This document shows positions 50,694 to 60,145 of a stretch of 64,000 nt of DNA, in pieces. Both the position numbers and the translations under genes were made by a program. Position 1 is the stretch's first letter. Every line of letters starts with the position of its first letter. Origin of the DNA: Bog-473 sp963777485 (GTDB lineage Bacteria; Actinomycetota; Acidimicrobiia; Acidimicrobiales; RAAP-2); contig CAVZQP010000002.1 of the NCBI GenBank assembly GCA_963777485.1, positions 1 to 64,000 of the forward strand. The letters are read 5' to 3'. The notes under the pieces were generated by a model, which was given only the letters and a program-made list of their open reading frames with translations, was not told the DNA's origin and searched no databases.

Positions 50694-51797
50694 ATGGCAA
50701 TGGGCAATCGTCCTGAGGTGAAGACGGCACCGGCGCCTGTGGTCGCCGTGGACGTGGCCCTGCTGGCACAGCAACTGGCCGCGGCAGTCGCACGTGTGCC
50801 GTTCCGACATCCACTCCGCGGCGACTCCTCACCCCCGGAAAATCTGATGATCTCGATGACCCGCGAGGTGATGCGCGCCTTCATGGGCTATTCCGCGTCA
50901 TTGCGGATCCCAGAATTTCGGTCGCTCGAGCTCGTGCTCGACCAGATCTGCAAGGCGATCATGCCGCCCGTCGTCCACGGGCTCGACGTGGAAAGTCATG
51001 CAGTCGAATACGGCGGCGTCCCCGGCATCCTTTACATCCCACGGCATCAGACACCGGTCGGCCTGATCGTCTATCTGCACGGAGGCGGCTATATCGGCAC
51101 GTCTCCAACCATGTATGCCTTTTTCACGGCGAGGGTCTGCCGCGACACTGACTGCGCGGTATTCGTGGCGGACTACCGCCTTGCCCCGGAGTTTCCCTAC
51201 CCCGCTGGCGCCGATGACGCTTCGGCCGCGTATGCCGAGATCGTGGCGAGAGGTTTTCCACCCGAACGGATCTTTCTCGCCGGCGACTCGGGAGGAGGCG
51301 GGCTGGCCACGACGCTCATCCTCGAGCGCCCGCCTCACGCGCTCCCGGTTCCTCCCGCCGGTCTTGTGCTGTTCTCGCCCGAAGTCGACCTGCGGCTCGA
51401 TGAGCCGTCGATCACGGAGAATGCGGAGAGCGACATACTGCCCTGGAACATCCCGACCGCCGCCTATCTGCACGGCACAGACGCCACCAGCAACGAGGTC
51501 TCGCCCCTTACGGCTGATCTCGCACAATTTCCGCCGACGTGCGTCACCTGGGGTGGGGACGAGATGTTCCGGGACCCAATCCGACGGTTCGCCGATCGGC
51601 TCCGTCTCGCTGGGATATCGACCGAGACCCAAGAATTTCCAGGCATGTTTCACGTGTTCCAGATCCTGGTGCCATGGGCAGAGGCCAGCCGCGCGGCGTT
51701 TCGGCTGGTGCGGACGTTCATCCACAAGATCGTGCAGGACGCGCCGCCCGTAACCGACGCTCACAACGTCTACTCCCGCCTGACCGCACCACGCTGA
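50694..51797 (+). CDS. Alpha/beta hydrolase, hormone-sensitive lipase (HSL) family esterase
   Basis: 367 residues from ATG 50694 with GGGAGG upstream. The oxyanion-hole motif is VYLHGGGYIGTSPTMYAFFT, the nucleophile elbow IFLAGDSGGGGLATTLIL, and the remaining triad Asp and His are in WGGDEMFRDPIRR and PGMFHVFQIL. These esterases cleave short to medium acyl esters. An extra N-terminal segment of about 110 residues precedes the core. No signal peptide. The last gene before the tRNA-fragment boundary. Confidence 0.9.
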   Translation: MAMGNRPEVKTAPAPVVAVDVALLAQQLAAAVARVPFRHPLRGDSSPPENLMISMTREVMRAFMGYSASLRIPEFRSLELVLDQICKAIMPPVVHGLDVESHAVEYGGVPGILYIPRHQTPVGLIVYLHGGGYIGTSPTMYAFFTARVCRDTDCAVFVADYRLAPEFPYPAGADDASAAYAEIVARGFPPERIFLAGDSGGGGLATTLILERPPHALPVPPAGLVLFSPEVDLRLDEPSITENAESDILPWNIPTAAYLHGTDATSNEVSPLTADLAQFPPTCVTWGGDEMFRDPIRRFADRLRLAGISTETQEFPGMFHVFQILVPWAEASRAAFRLVRTFIHKIVQDAPPVTDAHNVYSRLTAPR

Positions 51798-51846
51798 TCA
51801 ATCGACGTCATTTTCGACTCGCAGCGGGACGCTCGAGGGCAAGGAC

Positions 51847-51890
51847 TCGAGTCCGAGGTCCGACTCGAACCGACGACCTGCGCATTACGA
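51847..51890 (-). repeat. Partial tRNA-Thr(CGU) 3' half, copy A (attachment-site remnant)
   Basis: On the minus strand the sequence reads from anticodon loop TCGTAA and 3' stem TGCGC through the T arm (GTCGG-TTCGAGT-CGGAC) to a diverged acceptor end. It matches copy C (62842-62886) at about 39 of 44 positions. No 5' half accompanies it, so it cannot form a tRNA. The rest of 51798-51958 shows no gene. Confidence 0.7.
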
Positions 51891-51958
51891 AGTGGATCGA
51901 CGGATTCCCTCCCAGTGCCGACCGATCGTGTGCACCACTTGATCGGAGAGGCTTGGAG

Positions 51959-52426
51959 TCAGACGTCCAGTGAATGCACGAAACCGGCGACCGCCCTGTA
52001 GTACTCGGTCCCGACCAACCTGCTCTCATCGTACGAGCCGAACGCCAGAGGCAGGTTGTCCGGATCGCGTCCGGTCATCAGTTCCGCCGCGCCGTCGGCC
52101 ATCGTCCATCGACGGGTAAACAGGCCATGCTGTCGGAGTATCGGCTCTAGACGATCGAGCTCGGCAACTGCCTTCACGTTGAATGTCATCGAGCGGACGC
52201 CCAGAGATTCTTGGCCGTGGCGAACCCCGTGCCCGGTCTGCACTTGGCGCAGGATGATGAACATGGAACCATGGGGTGGCTGTCCGAGCACGGCAACCGT
52301 CTCGTCGCGAACTATCTCGTCGAAGGGTCCGATCTCTCGATAGAACGCAAGCGAACGATCCAGCTTGGTCACCGTGACCAGCGTGGAACGGATTGCCCAT
52401 GGCTCTGTGTGGCTATCGCTCACCAT
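51959..52426 (-). CDS. VOC-superfamily (glyoxalase-like) protein
   Basis: 155 residues. STLVTVTKLDRSLAFYREIG, MFIILRQVQTG and SMTFNVKAVAELDRLEPILR, then LMTGRDPDNLPLAFGSY follow the paired beta-alpha-beta-beta-beta units of the vicinal oxygen chelate fold. Clear metal-ligand His/Glu positions are not obvious, so it may be a binding rather than catalytic member. It lies alone between tRNA fragments A and B. Confidence 0.7.
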   Translation of the reverse strand: MVSDSHTEPWAIRSTLVTVTKLDRSLAFYREIGPFDEIVRDETVAVLGQPPHGSMFIILRQVQTGHGVRHGQESLGVRSMTFNVKAVAELDRLEPILRQHGLFTRRWTMADGAAELMTGRDPDNLPLAFGSYDESRLVGTEYYRAVAGFVHSLDV

Positions 52427-52500
52427 CTCTTCAAGATACGCCGTGTAACGGATCGCGATCTTGGAGAGATCGGTTTCGACCCGCTTCTGGGCAGTGGAAT

Positions 52501-52534
52501 TGGAGCCTGAGGTCCGCCTCGAACCGACGCCCTG
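52501..52534 (-). repeat. Partial tRNA-Thr(CGU) 3' end, copy B (attachment-site remnant)
   Basis: Minus-strand T-arm core GTCGG-TTCGAG followed by CTCAGGCTCCA, i.e. acceptor 3' strand, discriminator and CCA identical to copy C. The anticodon side is lost. About 31 of 34 positions match copies A or C combined. It is in the same orientation as A and C. Confidence 0.6.
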
Positions 52535-52560
52535 AGGAATGACACCGACCGAGGGTGCCC

Positions 52561-55500
52561 TTACATGATGCCGGTACCGACGATGCCCGCGTTCAGCCTC
52601 TGACCGGCCAGGCCGCCAATGAAGGGCGCGTCACCGAGCGCGAACACCCCGCCGTCGCCGGCCATCAGCCAGTAGCCCCCGCCGTCCGGCGACGCGGCCA
52701 TGCCGACGATGGGCTCGTTGAGATGCGTGCCGCCCATCGAGCCGAAGAAGCCGGCGTCACCGAAATCGAAGATCCCGCCGTCGGCGGCGACCAGCCAGTA
52801 GCCCCCGCCGTCGGGCGACGCGGCCATGCCGACGATGGGCTCGTTGAGATGCGTGCCGCCCATCGAGCCGAAGAAGCCGGCGTCACCGAAATCGAAGATC
52901 CCGCCGTCGGCGGCGACCAGCCAGTAGCCCCCGCCGTCAGGCGACGCGGCCATGCCGACGATGGGCTCGTTGAGATGCGTGCCGCCCATCGAGCCGAAGA
53001 AGCCGGCGTCACCGAAAGCGAAGATCCCGCCGTCGGCGGCGACCAGCCAGTAGCCCCCGCCGTCAGGCGACGCGGCCATGCCGACGATGGGCTCGTTGAG
53101 ATGCGTGCCGCCCATCGAGCCGAAGAAGCCGGCGTCACCGAAAGCGAAGATCCCGCCGTCGGCGGCGACAAGCCAGTAGCCCCCGCCGTCCGACGTCGGG
53201 GCGATTCCCACCACGGGTGCGGCCAGCTTCCGGCCCCCCTCCGAGCCGAAGCTCGACGCACCGCCGAACGAAAACACGCCACCGTCGGAACCCACCAGCC
53301 GGAAGCCCGGCGGGACCACGGTCAGCGCGATGGTGGTCGTGTGGCCCGAGGTGGCCCCGACCAGGACGATCTGGTGGGAGCCGTCCGGCAGGTCGGGCGG
53401 CAGGGTCACCGTGGTGTCGATCCCACCTGAGCCCGACGCCGTGACCGTCTTCAGAAGGACTGAGGTGGAGTGCACGGAGATGGTCACCGACTCACCGACG
53501 GCGAACCCGTTGGCGGTCACGTTGACGGCGCCTCCCGGCGACGAGACGAGACCCGGGATCGACGAGGGGCCGGTCGGCGAAGTGCTTGTCGGCGAGGTGG
53601 TCGCGGGCTCGAACACATACGCGTCGTCCCCGGCGACCGCCGGCGGTGCGCCGACGGTCGTGCCCGGAGCGCCGGAGTCGGCAAACGAGAGCGCGACGAT
53701 GGCATCGAGTGGATCGGAGCCGTTGACGGCGGCCGAGGCGTCCGGGGCCGTCACCGTGATCTCGGTGTCGGACACGACCGTCGCGTCGTTGCCCGCCTGC
53801 CCGCCGGTGGAGCCGCTCTCGGCGAACGTCACCCCGGTCAGGCTCAGATCGTGACCCTCGAAGCCCAGTCCGGTGATCGTCACCTGGTTGCCGCCGACCG
53901 CCGGACCCGAGGAAGGAGTGATCGCGTCGATCACCGGGCCCTGGAAGACGAAACCGCCGGCCCCGGCGGTGGCGTCCTCGGCGTCGATCGTCGAGCCACC
54001 GGGGCCGTCGAAGGCAATCGCGACCGTGCTACCGAGAGTGGCGGACCCGGCCGCTGCCCCGGAGGCGTCCGGGGTGGTGACTGTGATCTCGGTGTCGGAG
54101 ACGACCGTCGGGTCGATTCCGGGCAGGGCATCGGCCGGATTGGAGTCCCCGGACGGCTCGAAGCCCACCGACGCCAGCGTCAGTGAAGGGTCGGCGAAGC
54201 CGGAGCCGGTGATGGTGACCGTGTCCCCGCCCGTCAGGCCGCCGCTTCCTGGCGCGACCGAGTTCACCACGGGCGCCCCGAAGTCGTACCGGTCGTCACC
54301 GGCGGCCGCCGGAGCGCTGAGGACCGACTCGTCCGGTGCCTGGGTGTCGTCGAACGCGGCGGTGACGGTGGTCTCCAGGGTGCCGGCGCCCCCCGCGGCG
54401 GCCGTTGCGTCAGGGGTGACCACCGTGATCTCGGTGTCGGACACGACCGTCGCCGACACGCCGTCGAGTGCGCCCGCACCCCCTCCGCCGGTCGGCTCGA
54501 AGGTGACCCCCGTCAGGGAGAGGCCGGGGTCTTCGAAGCCGCTGCCCGTGATGGTCAAGGTGGAACCGCCCGTCAGGGGTCCGCCGGTCGGCGCCACCGA
54601 CGTGATGAGCGGCGTCCCGAAGAGGAAGGCGTCGCCTCCGCCGGCCGCCACCGTGGCGTCCACCGGCACCCCGGTGTTACCGGGGTTCACGAAGGAGACC
54701 GATACCGTCGTGTCGAGGCTCGAGTTGCCGACACCGGCGTCTGCCGTGACGTCCGGGGTCACCACCGTGAGTTCGGTGTCCGACACGACTGTGGCGGCAG
54801 TGCCGTCCACCCCCGCAGCGGTGCTCCCCCCACCGGCGACCGGCGTGAAGGTGACGGTGGGGGTGGTGAGTCCAAGGTCCTGGAATCCGGTCCCGGTGAT
54901 CGTGACGGTGGTACCACCGGCCAGGGGACCCGAGCTGGGACTGACGGACGAGATGGCCGGGGTGGCCCAGGTGTACTGGTTGTCTCCGGTCGCCCCCGGG
55001 ACACTCGGCACGTCGGAGCTGCCGCCCGTGGAGAATTCGGGCGTGACTGTTCCCGTGAGGGTCGCGTCCGTCCCGGCGGCCGCGGTGGCATCGGGGACCG
55101 TGACGGTGATCTCGGTGTCCGAGACCACCAGCGGGTCGGTGCCGATGAGGGCGGGCGCTCCCGATGTCCCGTTCGGCGTGAAGTCCACCCCGTCGAGAGT
55201 GAGCCCGGCGTCCTCGAAGCCCGAGCCGGTAATTGTCACCACGTTGCCGCCCGAGAGCGGACCCGTGGCGGGGGAGAGAGAGTCCACGACTGGGACGCCG
55301 AACGTGTAGGTGTCGTCCCCGGCGGTGGTGGGGTCGCTGTCTTCGGTGGCGTTCGAGGCCGCGGGGTCGGTGAAGTCGGCCGTCACCGTCGTATCGACGG
55401 TGCCGTTCGCACCGGCTGCAGCGGTCGCGTCAGGTGCCGTCGCCGTTATCTCGGTGTCGGAGACGACGGTCGCGTTGGTTGCCGTCAGCGCAGCTCCCCC

Positions 55501-58500
55501 GCTACCCGTCGGAGTGAAGGTGACCGTGTTGAGGTCCAACCCGAGGTCGGAAAAGCCCGTGCCCGTGATCGTCACGGAATTGCCGCCACCCAGGGGTCCA
55601 CGGTTCGGCGAGATCGACGTGATGGCAGGAGTGGAGAACGTGTAGGTGTCGGCACCTGACGGGGCCAGCACCGAGGTGACGATGGCATTCCCGTCCCCCG
55701 GATCCTTGTAGGTGAGGACCACGGTCGTGGACAGGCTGGGGGAACCGTCCGCCTCCGTGGTCACGTTGGGTGTCGTCACGGTGATGGAACTGTCCGAGAC
55801 GACCATGGGGCCGGTACCGTCGATCGTGGTCGGGGTGCCACCGGCCGTGTCGAAGCCGACGGAGGACAAGTTCAGCGCGGGATTCTGGAACCCCGAACCC
55901 GTGATCGTGATCTGTACGCCACCGTCTTGGACGCCGACGTCGGGGGAGACCGCGCTGACAAGCGGGGCACCGAAGATGTAGACGTCGGTGCCGCCGGCAG
56001 GGGTCGTCGCCTTGAGCGGTGTCGTCGGGTCGGCCGGGTTGTCGAATGACAGCACGACGCTGGTGGCGAGCGTCGAGGCCGGGGACGCGGCCGGCGTCGC
56101 GTCCGGGGCGGACACGGTGATCTCGGTGTCGGAGACGACCTTCGCATTGCTGCCGGCGAAAGCGCCGGTCCCCGATGTGTCACTGAGCGGGTCGAAGGCG
56201 GCCCCGCTCAGGTCCAACACGTCGAAGTTCTCGCCGGTGATGGTGACGGTGTTCCCCCCGGACAACGGCCCGGCCGCGGGGGCCACGGAGGTGATCGTCG
56301 GGTTGGCGAAGGTGTAGTCGTCGTCGCCGGCGGAGGCCGGGGCGGCGTCGATCGGCACGGTCGGCGCGGCCGGGTCGTCGAACTCCAGGGTGACCGTGGT
56401 GGCGAGCGAGTCGGCGCCTGCGGCCGCTGCCGTGGCGTCGGGGGCGAACAGGGTGATCTCGGTGTCGGAGACGACGTCGCCCGCGACGGGCAGCGGGGTG
56501 ACGGCCCCTCCGCCCGACGGGGTGAAGGTGATCTGGGACAGTGTGAGCCCCTCGCTCTCGAAGCCTGAGCCGGTGATGGTCAGCTCGTTCCCACCGGCCA
56601 GCGGTCCTGCGACCGGCGAGACCGAGTCCACCACCGGCACCCCGAACACGTAGCCGTTGTCGCCCGGTCCGGCGGTGATGCTGTCGATGGTCGACGAACC
56701 CTGCGAGAAGACGGCGGTGACCGTCGTCGGGAACGAGGTGGCGCCATCAGCCGCCATCGTGGCGTCCGGCGCGGTCACGGTGAGCTCCGTGTCGGAGACG
56801 ACGACCGGGTTCACCCCGTCGAGCGGCGTCCCCCCGGCCGCGGCGAACTGCACCGACGTGAGGTCGAGCCCCGGGCCGGTGAAGCCCGAGCCGGTGATGG
56901 TGATCGACTCCCCGCCGGTCAGGGGACCGGCCCCGGGTGTCACCGAGTCGACGACCGGTACCCCGAAGGAGAACCGGGTGCCCGTCCCAGACGACGAGAC
57001 GGCCTGGACGGGCTCCGCCGCCGAGGTGATGAAAGCGGCGCCGACCGTCGCCACGACGCTCCCGGTGCCGCCGGCGTCGTTGATCATGGACGGCGTCGTA
57101 ACGGTGATCTCGGTGTCCGACACCACCGTGGGCGACGCGCCGTCGATCACCCGTGAGCCGTTGGTGTCACCGGTCGGGTCGAAGGTGACGTTGGAGAATG
57201 TCAGGCTCGGATCCTCGAACCCCGAGCCGGTGATGGTCAACGCGGTGCCCCCGGCGAGAGGTCCGGCGACCGGCGCGATCGAAACGATCACGGGTGCCCC
57301 GTAGGTGTACGCGTTGGCACCACCGAGTGCAGGGACCGAAGAGACGAGCGCCCCTCCTTGGCCTGAGTCGGTGAAGGTGGCGGTCACCGTGGTGGCGAGG
57401 GTGGCAGTGCCGGGCGGCAGTGCGGTGTCGACAGGCACCTGCACAGTGAGTTCGGTGTCCGACACGACGACCGGGGTGATGCCGTCGATCGACGCGCCCC
57501 CACCGCTCGGGAGGAAGGTCACCTTGTTGAGGGAGAGCCCGGTCCGCTTGAAGCCCGAGCCGGTGATCGTGATGGTGTTGCCGCCGTCGAGCGGTCCGCC
57601 GGCGGGAGCGATCGACGCGATCACCGGCGCGCCGAACGTGTAGAGGTTGTCCCCTTCGGCCGCCGGCTCCGTCGTCACGATCTCGCCCGGCTGGTGGCTG
57701 TCGGTGAACGCGGCCGCGATCGTGGTGGCCAGCATCTCGGCACCGGCCGCCAGCGAGGTGGCGTCAGGGGCATCGACCGTGATCTCGGTGTCCGAAACGA
57801 CGACCGGGTCGACGCCGTCGACGACACCGGTGCCCGTTTCCGGCTGGAAGCCGACCAGACCCAATTGCAGTCCGGGCGACGCGAACCCCGAGCCGCTGAT
57901 GGTGACCGTGTCGCCACCCGTCAACGGTCCCGCCGGTGGGCTGACGGCGGTGATCAGCGGGGCACCGAAGACGTAGCTGTCGGCGCCGAGGAACAGCGGC
58001 GAGGCCGTCGACGCCACTGACCCAGTGGTGAATCCGACCTGGACCTGGGCATCGACCACTCCGCCCCCGGTGGCGGCCGCGGTCATGTTCGGCACGGTCA
58101 CGGTGATCTCGGTGTCCGAGACGACGTCCGCGTTGGTTCCCAACTGCGCGGCCGTGGCGTTGGCGACCGGGACGAAGGTGACACCGGTGAAGGTGAGGCT
58201 GGCGTTCATGAATCCCGAGCCGTCGATGGTGACGGTGTTGCCTCCCTCCAGCGGCCCGTTGTTGGGACTGACCGAGCTCACCGTTGGAAGCCCGCACCCC
58301 GAGGGGTTCGCATTGGCACTGGCACCCGCGGCACCGTCCGTGCCGGTCGCCCCGTTCGTACCCGCGCCCGCTGACGACCCGTCGAGCGATCCCGCGGCGC
58401 CAGCGGTGCCGCCGGTGCCTCCCTGGCCCTCCTGCACCAGGTTGGCCGAGCAGGTCAACCCGGTGGCGGGGGTCGAGCTGGGGTAGACGGCACCGCCCGA

Positions 58501-59949
58501 GGCGTCACCACCGTCACCGCCCGCGCCACCGTTCCCCCCGTCCCCGGGCCGTCCGCCCACGACGAACGCGCCGTTGCCCCCGGCGATGCCACCGTTCCCC
58601 CCGCTGCCGCCGAGGCCCCCGCCGCCACCGGAGGCGAGATCCCCCGAGACCGAGCCGCCGGCCCAGGTGACGGAGCCGCCGTTGTAGAGGCCACCGCCCA
58701 CGCCCTCACCGCCGCTCTTCCCGGCGGTGCCCGACCCGCCGTTGCCGCCCGGACCTCCCGGGCCACCGGGGTCGAAGTAGATGTCCGGAGCCGCACCGCC
58801 CGCGCCGCCGCCGGCGGCGCCGGCGCTGCCCGAGGCGCCGCCGCCGCCCTCGGCCGCGTCGCTGGTGAACTGCACCGCGTTCAGCGTTGCGTTGCCGTCG
58901 TTGGACAGGCCGCCGCCGTAGGCGTTCCCGCCGGCTCCGCCATCCCCCGACGTCCCGGCCGCCGCCCCGACCCCGCCGTTCGGCCAGGGCCCCTCGCCGT
59001 ACCCGCCCCCACCCCCCGCCCCGCCGTTGCCACCGCTGCCGCCGGCGCCGCCCGAGCCCGCAAAGGCCGCGTCGCCGACGAACCGTACGCTGGTGGCGAC
59101 CAGGGTCGCGCCGGCGCTCACGTACATGCCGCCGCCGGCTGCGTCCGCGCCACTTCCCCCCGAGCCCCCCGGACCTCCGGGGGCCCCGTCGCCACCGGCG
59201 CCGCCCGACCAGATGTGACAACCCGATGGATACAGCGTGCACCCGCCGGCTCCGCCGGCTCCGCCGTTGCCGCCGGCGCCGCCGCTGCCGCCGCTCCCAC
59301 CGCTGTCCCCGTCGGCGCTGCTACTGCTGATCGTCATGTTGGTGAGCGTCACGGTCGAGCCGCCCGCCTCATAGATGGCTCCACCCTGTGCCGATCCGTC
59401 GGCGTTCTCGCCGTTGGTACCGCCGGTTCCGCCCGCGCCGCTCGTTCCCGCGCCACCGTCGCCACCGGTCGGGTTGGGGCCAGCGGCGCCGGGAATCCCG
59501 GGCGTGCCGTTGATGCCGGAGACGCCGTTGGCGGGAGCGGGCCCGCTGGTGGCCACGCCCCCCGTGACGCTCACGTGGGTCAGCGACAGCGATCCGCCCT
59601 CGACGTCGAACACCCGATTCAGACTTCCGCCGCTGAGGGACAGAGCGTGCCCGGTGGCGTCGAGGCTGACCGTGGAGCTCACCACGAGCTGAGGGACAGT
59701 GATGCCTCCGCTGCAATCGAACAAGTAGCTGCCGCCGGCCGCGACGGCGGCTTCGACAGCGGCCGTCGTGCATGCCAGCGCGGTGGGTCCGCTCGGTGGA
59801 GTCGTTGCGCCGGCGACGGCGCCCCGTCCGGTCAGCAAGGCCAGGGCCAAAAAGGCGGAGCCCGCCGCCGCCGCGACACGGCTCCCACCCACCGTCCTAC
59901 CGGACAACACAGGTACCGTTCGTGCCCCCGACCGGTCCCCGATCGTCAC
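52561..59949 (-). CDS. Giant secreted Gly-rich / 14x IPT-TIG repeat protein with C-terminal 42-residue repeats
   Basis: 2462 residues from GTG 59949. Signal peptide AAAAGSAFLALALLTGRGAV. Residues about 55-135 look like the start of a beta-helix (LVVSSTVSLDATGHALSLSG). Residues about 135-550 are Gly/Ala-rich with GGAGG and GGNGG runs, similar to PE_PGRS or polymorphic surface proteins. Residues about 553-2116 contain 14 IPT/TIG units of about 110 residues, each opening with a V..V.P..GPL.GG...TITGSGF pattern and containing VVSDTEITV. A Ser/Thr/Pro linker and one more Ig-like segment precede six 42-residue repeats (about 2216-2462). No LPxTG anchor or C-terminal membrane helix. Likely a cell-surface or released adhesin; function is inferred. 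Confidence 0.88.
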   Translation of the reverse strand: MTIGDRSGARTVPVLSGRTVGGSRVAAAAGSAFLALALLTGRGAVAGATTPPSGPTALACTTAAVEAAVAAGGSYLFDCSGGITVPQLVVSSTVSLDATGHALSLSGGSLNRVFDVEGGSLSLTHVSVTGGVATSGPAPANGVSGINGTPGIPGAAGPNPTGGDGGAGTSGAGGTGGTNGENADGSAQGGAIYEAGGSTVTLTNMTISSSSADGDSGGSGGSGGAGGNGGAGGAGGCTLYPSGCHIWSGGAGGDGAPGGPGGSGGSGADAAGGGMYVSAGATLVATSVRFVGDAAFAGSGGAGGSGGNGGAGGGGGYGEGPWPNGGVGAAAGTSGDGGAGGNAYGGGLSNDGNATLNAVQFTSDAAEGGGGASGSAGAAGGGAGGAAPDIYFDPGGPGGPGGNGGSGTAGKSGGEGVGGGLYNGGSVTWAGGSVSGDLASGGGGGLGGSGGNGGIAGGNGAFVVGGRPGDGGNGGAGGDGGDASGGAVYPSSTPATGLTCSANLVQEGQGGTGGTAGAAGSLDGSSAGAGTNGATGTDGAAGASANANPSGCGLPTVSSVSPNNGPLEGGNTVTIDGSGFMNASLTFTGVTFVPVANATAAQLGTNADVVSDTEITVTVPNMTAAATGGGVVDAQVQVGFTTGSVASTASPLFLGADSYVFGAPLITAVSPPAGPLTGGDTVTISGSGFASPGLQLGLVGFQPETGTGVVDGVDPVVVSDTEITVDAPDATSLAAGAEMLATTIAAAFTDSHQPGEIVTTEPAAEGDNLYTFGAPVIASIAPAGGPLDGGNTITITGSGFKRTGLSLNKVTFLPSGGGASIDGITPVVVSDTELTVQVPVDTALPPGTATLATTVTATFTDSGQGGALVSSVPALGGANAYTYGAPVIVSIAPVAGPLAGGTALTITGSGFEDPSLTFSNVTFDPTGDTNGSRVIDGASPTVVSDTEITVTTPSMINDAGGTGSVVATVGAAFITSAAEPVQAVSSSGTGTRFSFGVPVVDSVTPGAGPLTGGESITITGSGFTGPGLDLTSVQFAAAGGTPLDGVNPVVVSDTELTVTAPDATMAADGATSFPTTVTAVFSQGSSTIDSITAGPGDNGYVFGVPVVDSVSPVAGPLAGGNELTITGSGFESEGLTLSQITFTPSGGGAVTPLPVAGDVVSDTEITLFAPDATAAAAGADSLATTVTLEFDDPAAPTVPIDAAPASAGDDDYTFANPTITSVAPAAGPLSGGNTVTITGENFDVLDLSGAAFDPLSDTSGTGAFAGSNAKVVSDTEITVSAPDATPAASPASTLATSVVLSFDNPADPTTPLKATTPAGGTDVYIFGAPLVSAVSPDVGVQDGGVQITITGSGFQNPALNLSSVGFDTAGGTPTTIDGTGPMVVSDSSITVTTPNVTTEADGSPSLSTTVVLTYKDPGDGNAIVTSVLAPSGADTYTFSTPAITSISPNRGPLGGGNSVTITGTGFSDLGLDLNTVTFTPTGSGGAALTATNATVVSDTEITATAPDATAAAGANGTVDTTVTADFTDPAASNATEDSDPTTAGDDTYTFGVPVVDSLSPATGPLSGGNVVTITGSGFEDAGLTLDGVDFTPNGTSGAPALIGTDPLVVSDTEITVTVPDATAAAGTDATLTGTVTPEFSTGGSSDVPSVPGATGDNQYTWATPAISSVSPSSGPLAGGTTVTITGTGFQDLGLTTPTVTFTPVAGGGSTAAGVDGTAATVVSDTELTVVTPDVTADAGVGNSSLDTTVSVSFVNPGNTGVPVDATVAAGGGDAFLFGTPLITSVAPTGGPLTGGSTLTITGSGFEDPGLSLTGVTFEPTGGGGAGALDGVSATVVSDTEITVVTPDATAAAGGAGTLETTVTAAFDDTQAPDESVLSAPAAAGDDRYDFGAPVVNSVAPGSGGLTGGDTVTITGSGFADPSLTLASVGFEPSGDSNPADALPGIDPTVVSDTEITVTTPDASGAAAGSATLGSTVAIAFDGPGGSTIDAEDATAGAGGFVFQGPVIDAITPSSGPAVGGNQVTITGLGFEGHDLSLTGVTFAESGSTGGQAGNDATVVSDTEITVTAPDASAAVNGSDPLDAIVALSFADSGAPGTTVGAPPAVAGDDAYVFEPATTSPTSTSPTGPSSIPGLVSSPGGAVNVTANGFAVGESVTISVHSTSVLLKTVTASGSGGIDTTVTLPPDLPDGSHQIVLVGATSGHTTTIALTVVPPGFRLVGSDGGVFSFGGASSFGSEGGRKLAAPVVGIAPTSDGGGYWLVAADGGIFAFGDAGFFGSMGGTHLNEPIVGMAASPDGGGYWLVAADGGIFAFGDAGFFGSMGGTHLNEPIVGMAASPDGGGYWLVAADGGIFDFGDAGFFGSMGGTHLNEPIVGMAASPDGGGYWLVAADGGIFDFGDAGFFGSMGGTHLNEPIVGMAASPDGGGYWLMAGDGGVFALGDAPFIGGLAGQRLNAGIVGTGIM
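52678..53181 (-). repeat. Four nearly identical 126-bp tandem repeats
   Basis: The junction GCCGAAGAAGCCGG recurs at 52741, 52867, 52993 and 53119, an exact 126-bp period. The copies differ at only a few positions (for example the codons for AFGD versus DFGD). Such identity points to recent amplification or gene conversion, and makes the locus prone to length change or assembly collapse. Confidence 0.9.
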
Positions 59950-60106
59950 GAAGCCGACCCGGAATTGAGCAATCGCCCCTCGGCGTTCGCATCCGTTGTG
60001 ACTGAAGTTGTCGAACCGAACTGGTTACGCGTTCAGTGATCGCCAAAACCACTACCGCCCATCTCGCCAATGGCGTGACGGTAACACTGACCAGTGGATT
60101 TAGATA

Positions 60107-60124
60107 TACGCCAGACGGCGTATT
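60107..60124. promoter_or_regulatory. Palindrome upstream of the giant surface protein gene
   Basis: ATACGCC-AGAC-GGCGTAT has perfect 7-bp arms. It sits in the 196-bp gap between the LuxR-family gene (stop 60146) and the giant gene (start 59949), both on the minus strand. It could be an operator for the LuxR protein or a weak terminator of its gene; no T tract is present. Nothing else is seen in this gap. Confidence 0.45.
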
Positions 60125-60145
60125 GATCTGGTTGGCTGGGAGCGG

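Noticed and set aside
52678..53181. Possible CRISPR array from regularly spaced repeats
   Set aside because: The 126-bp units are contiguous, in frame and translate to a conserved 42-residue protein repeat; there are no unique spacers and no cas genes.
53873..55309. Plus-strand open frame of 478 codons opposite the TIG array
   Set aside because: Repetitive because the opposite coding repeats are repetitive; Val/Pro/Ser-rich with no start signal or homology.
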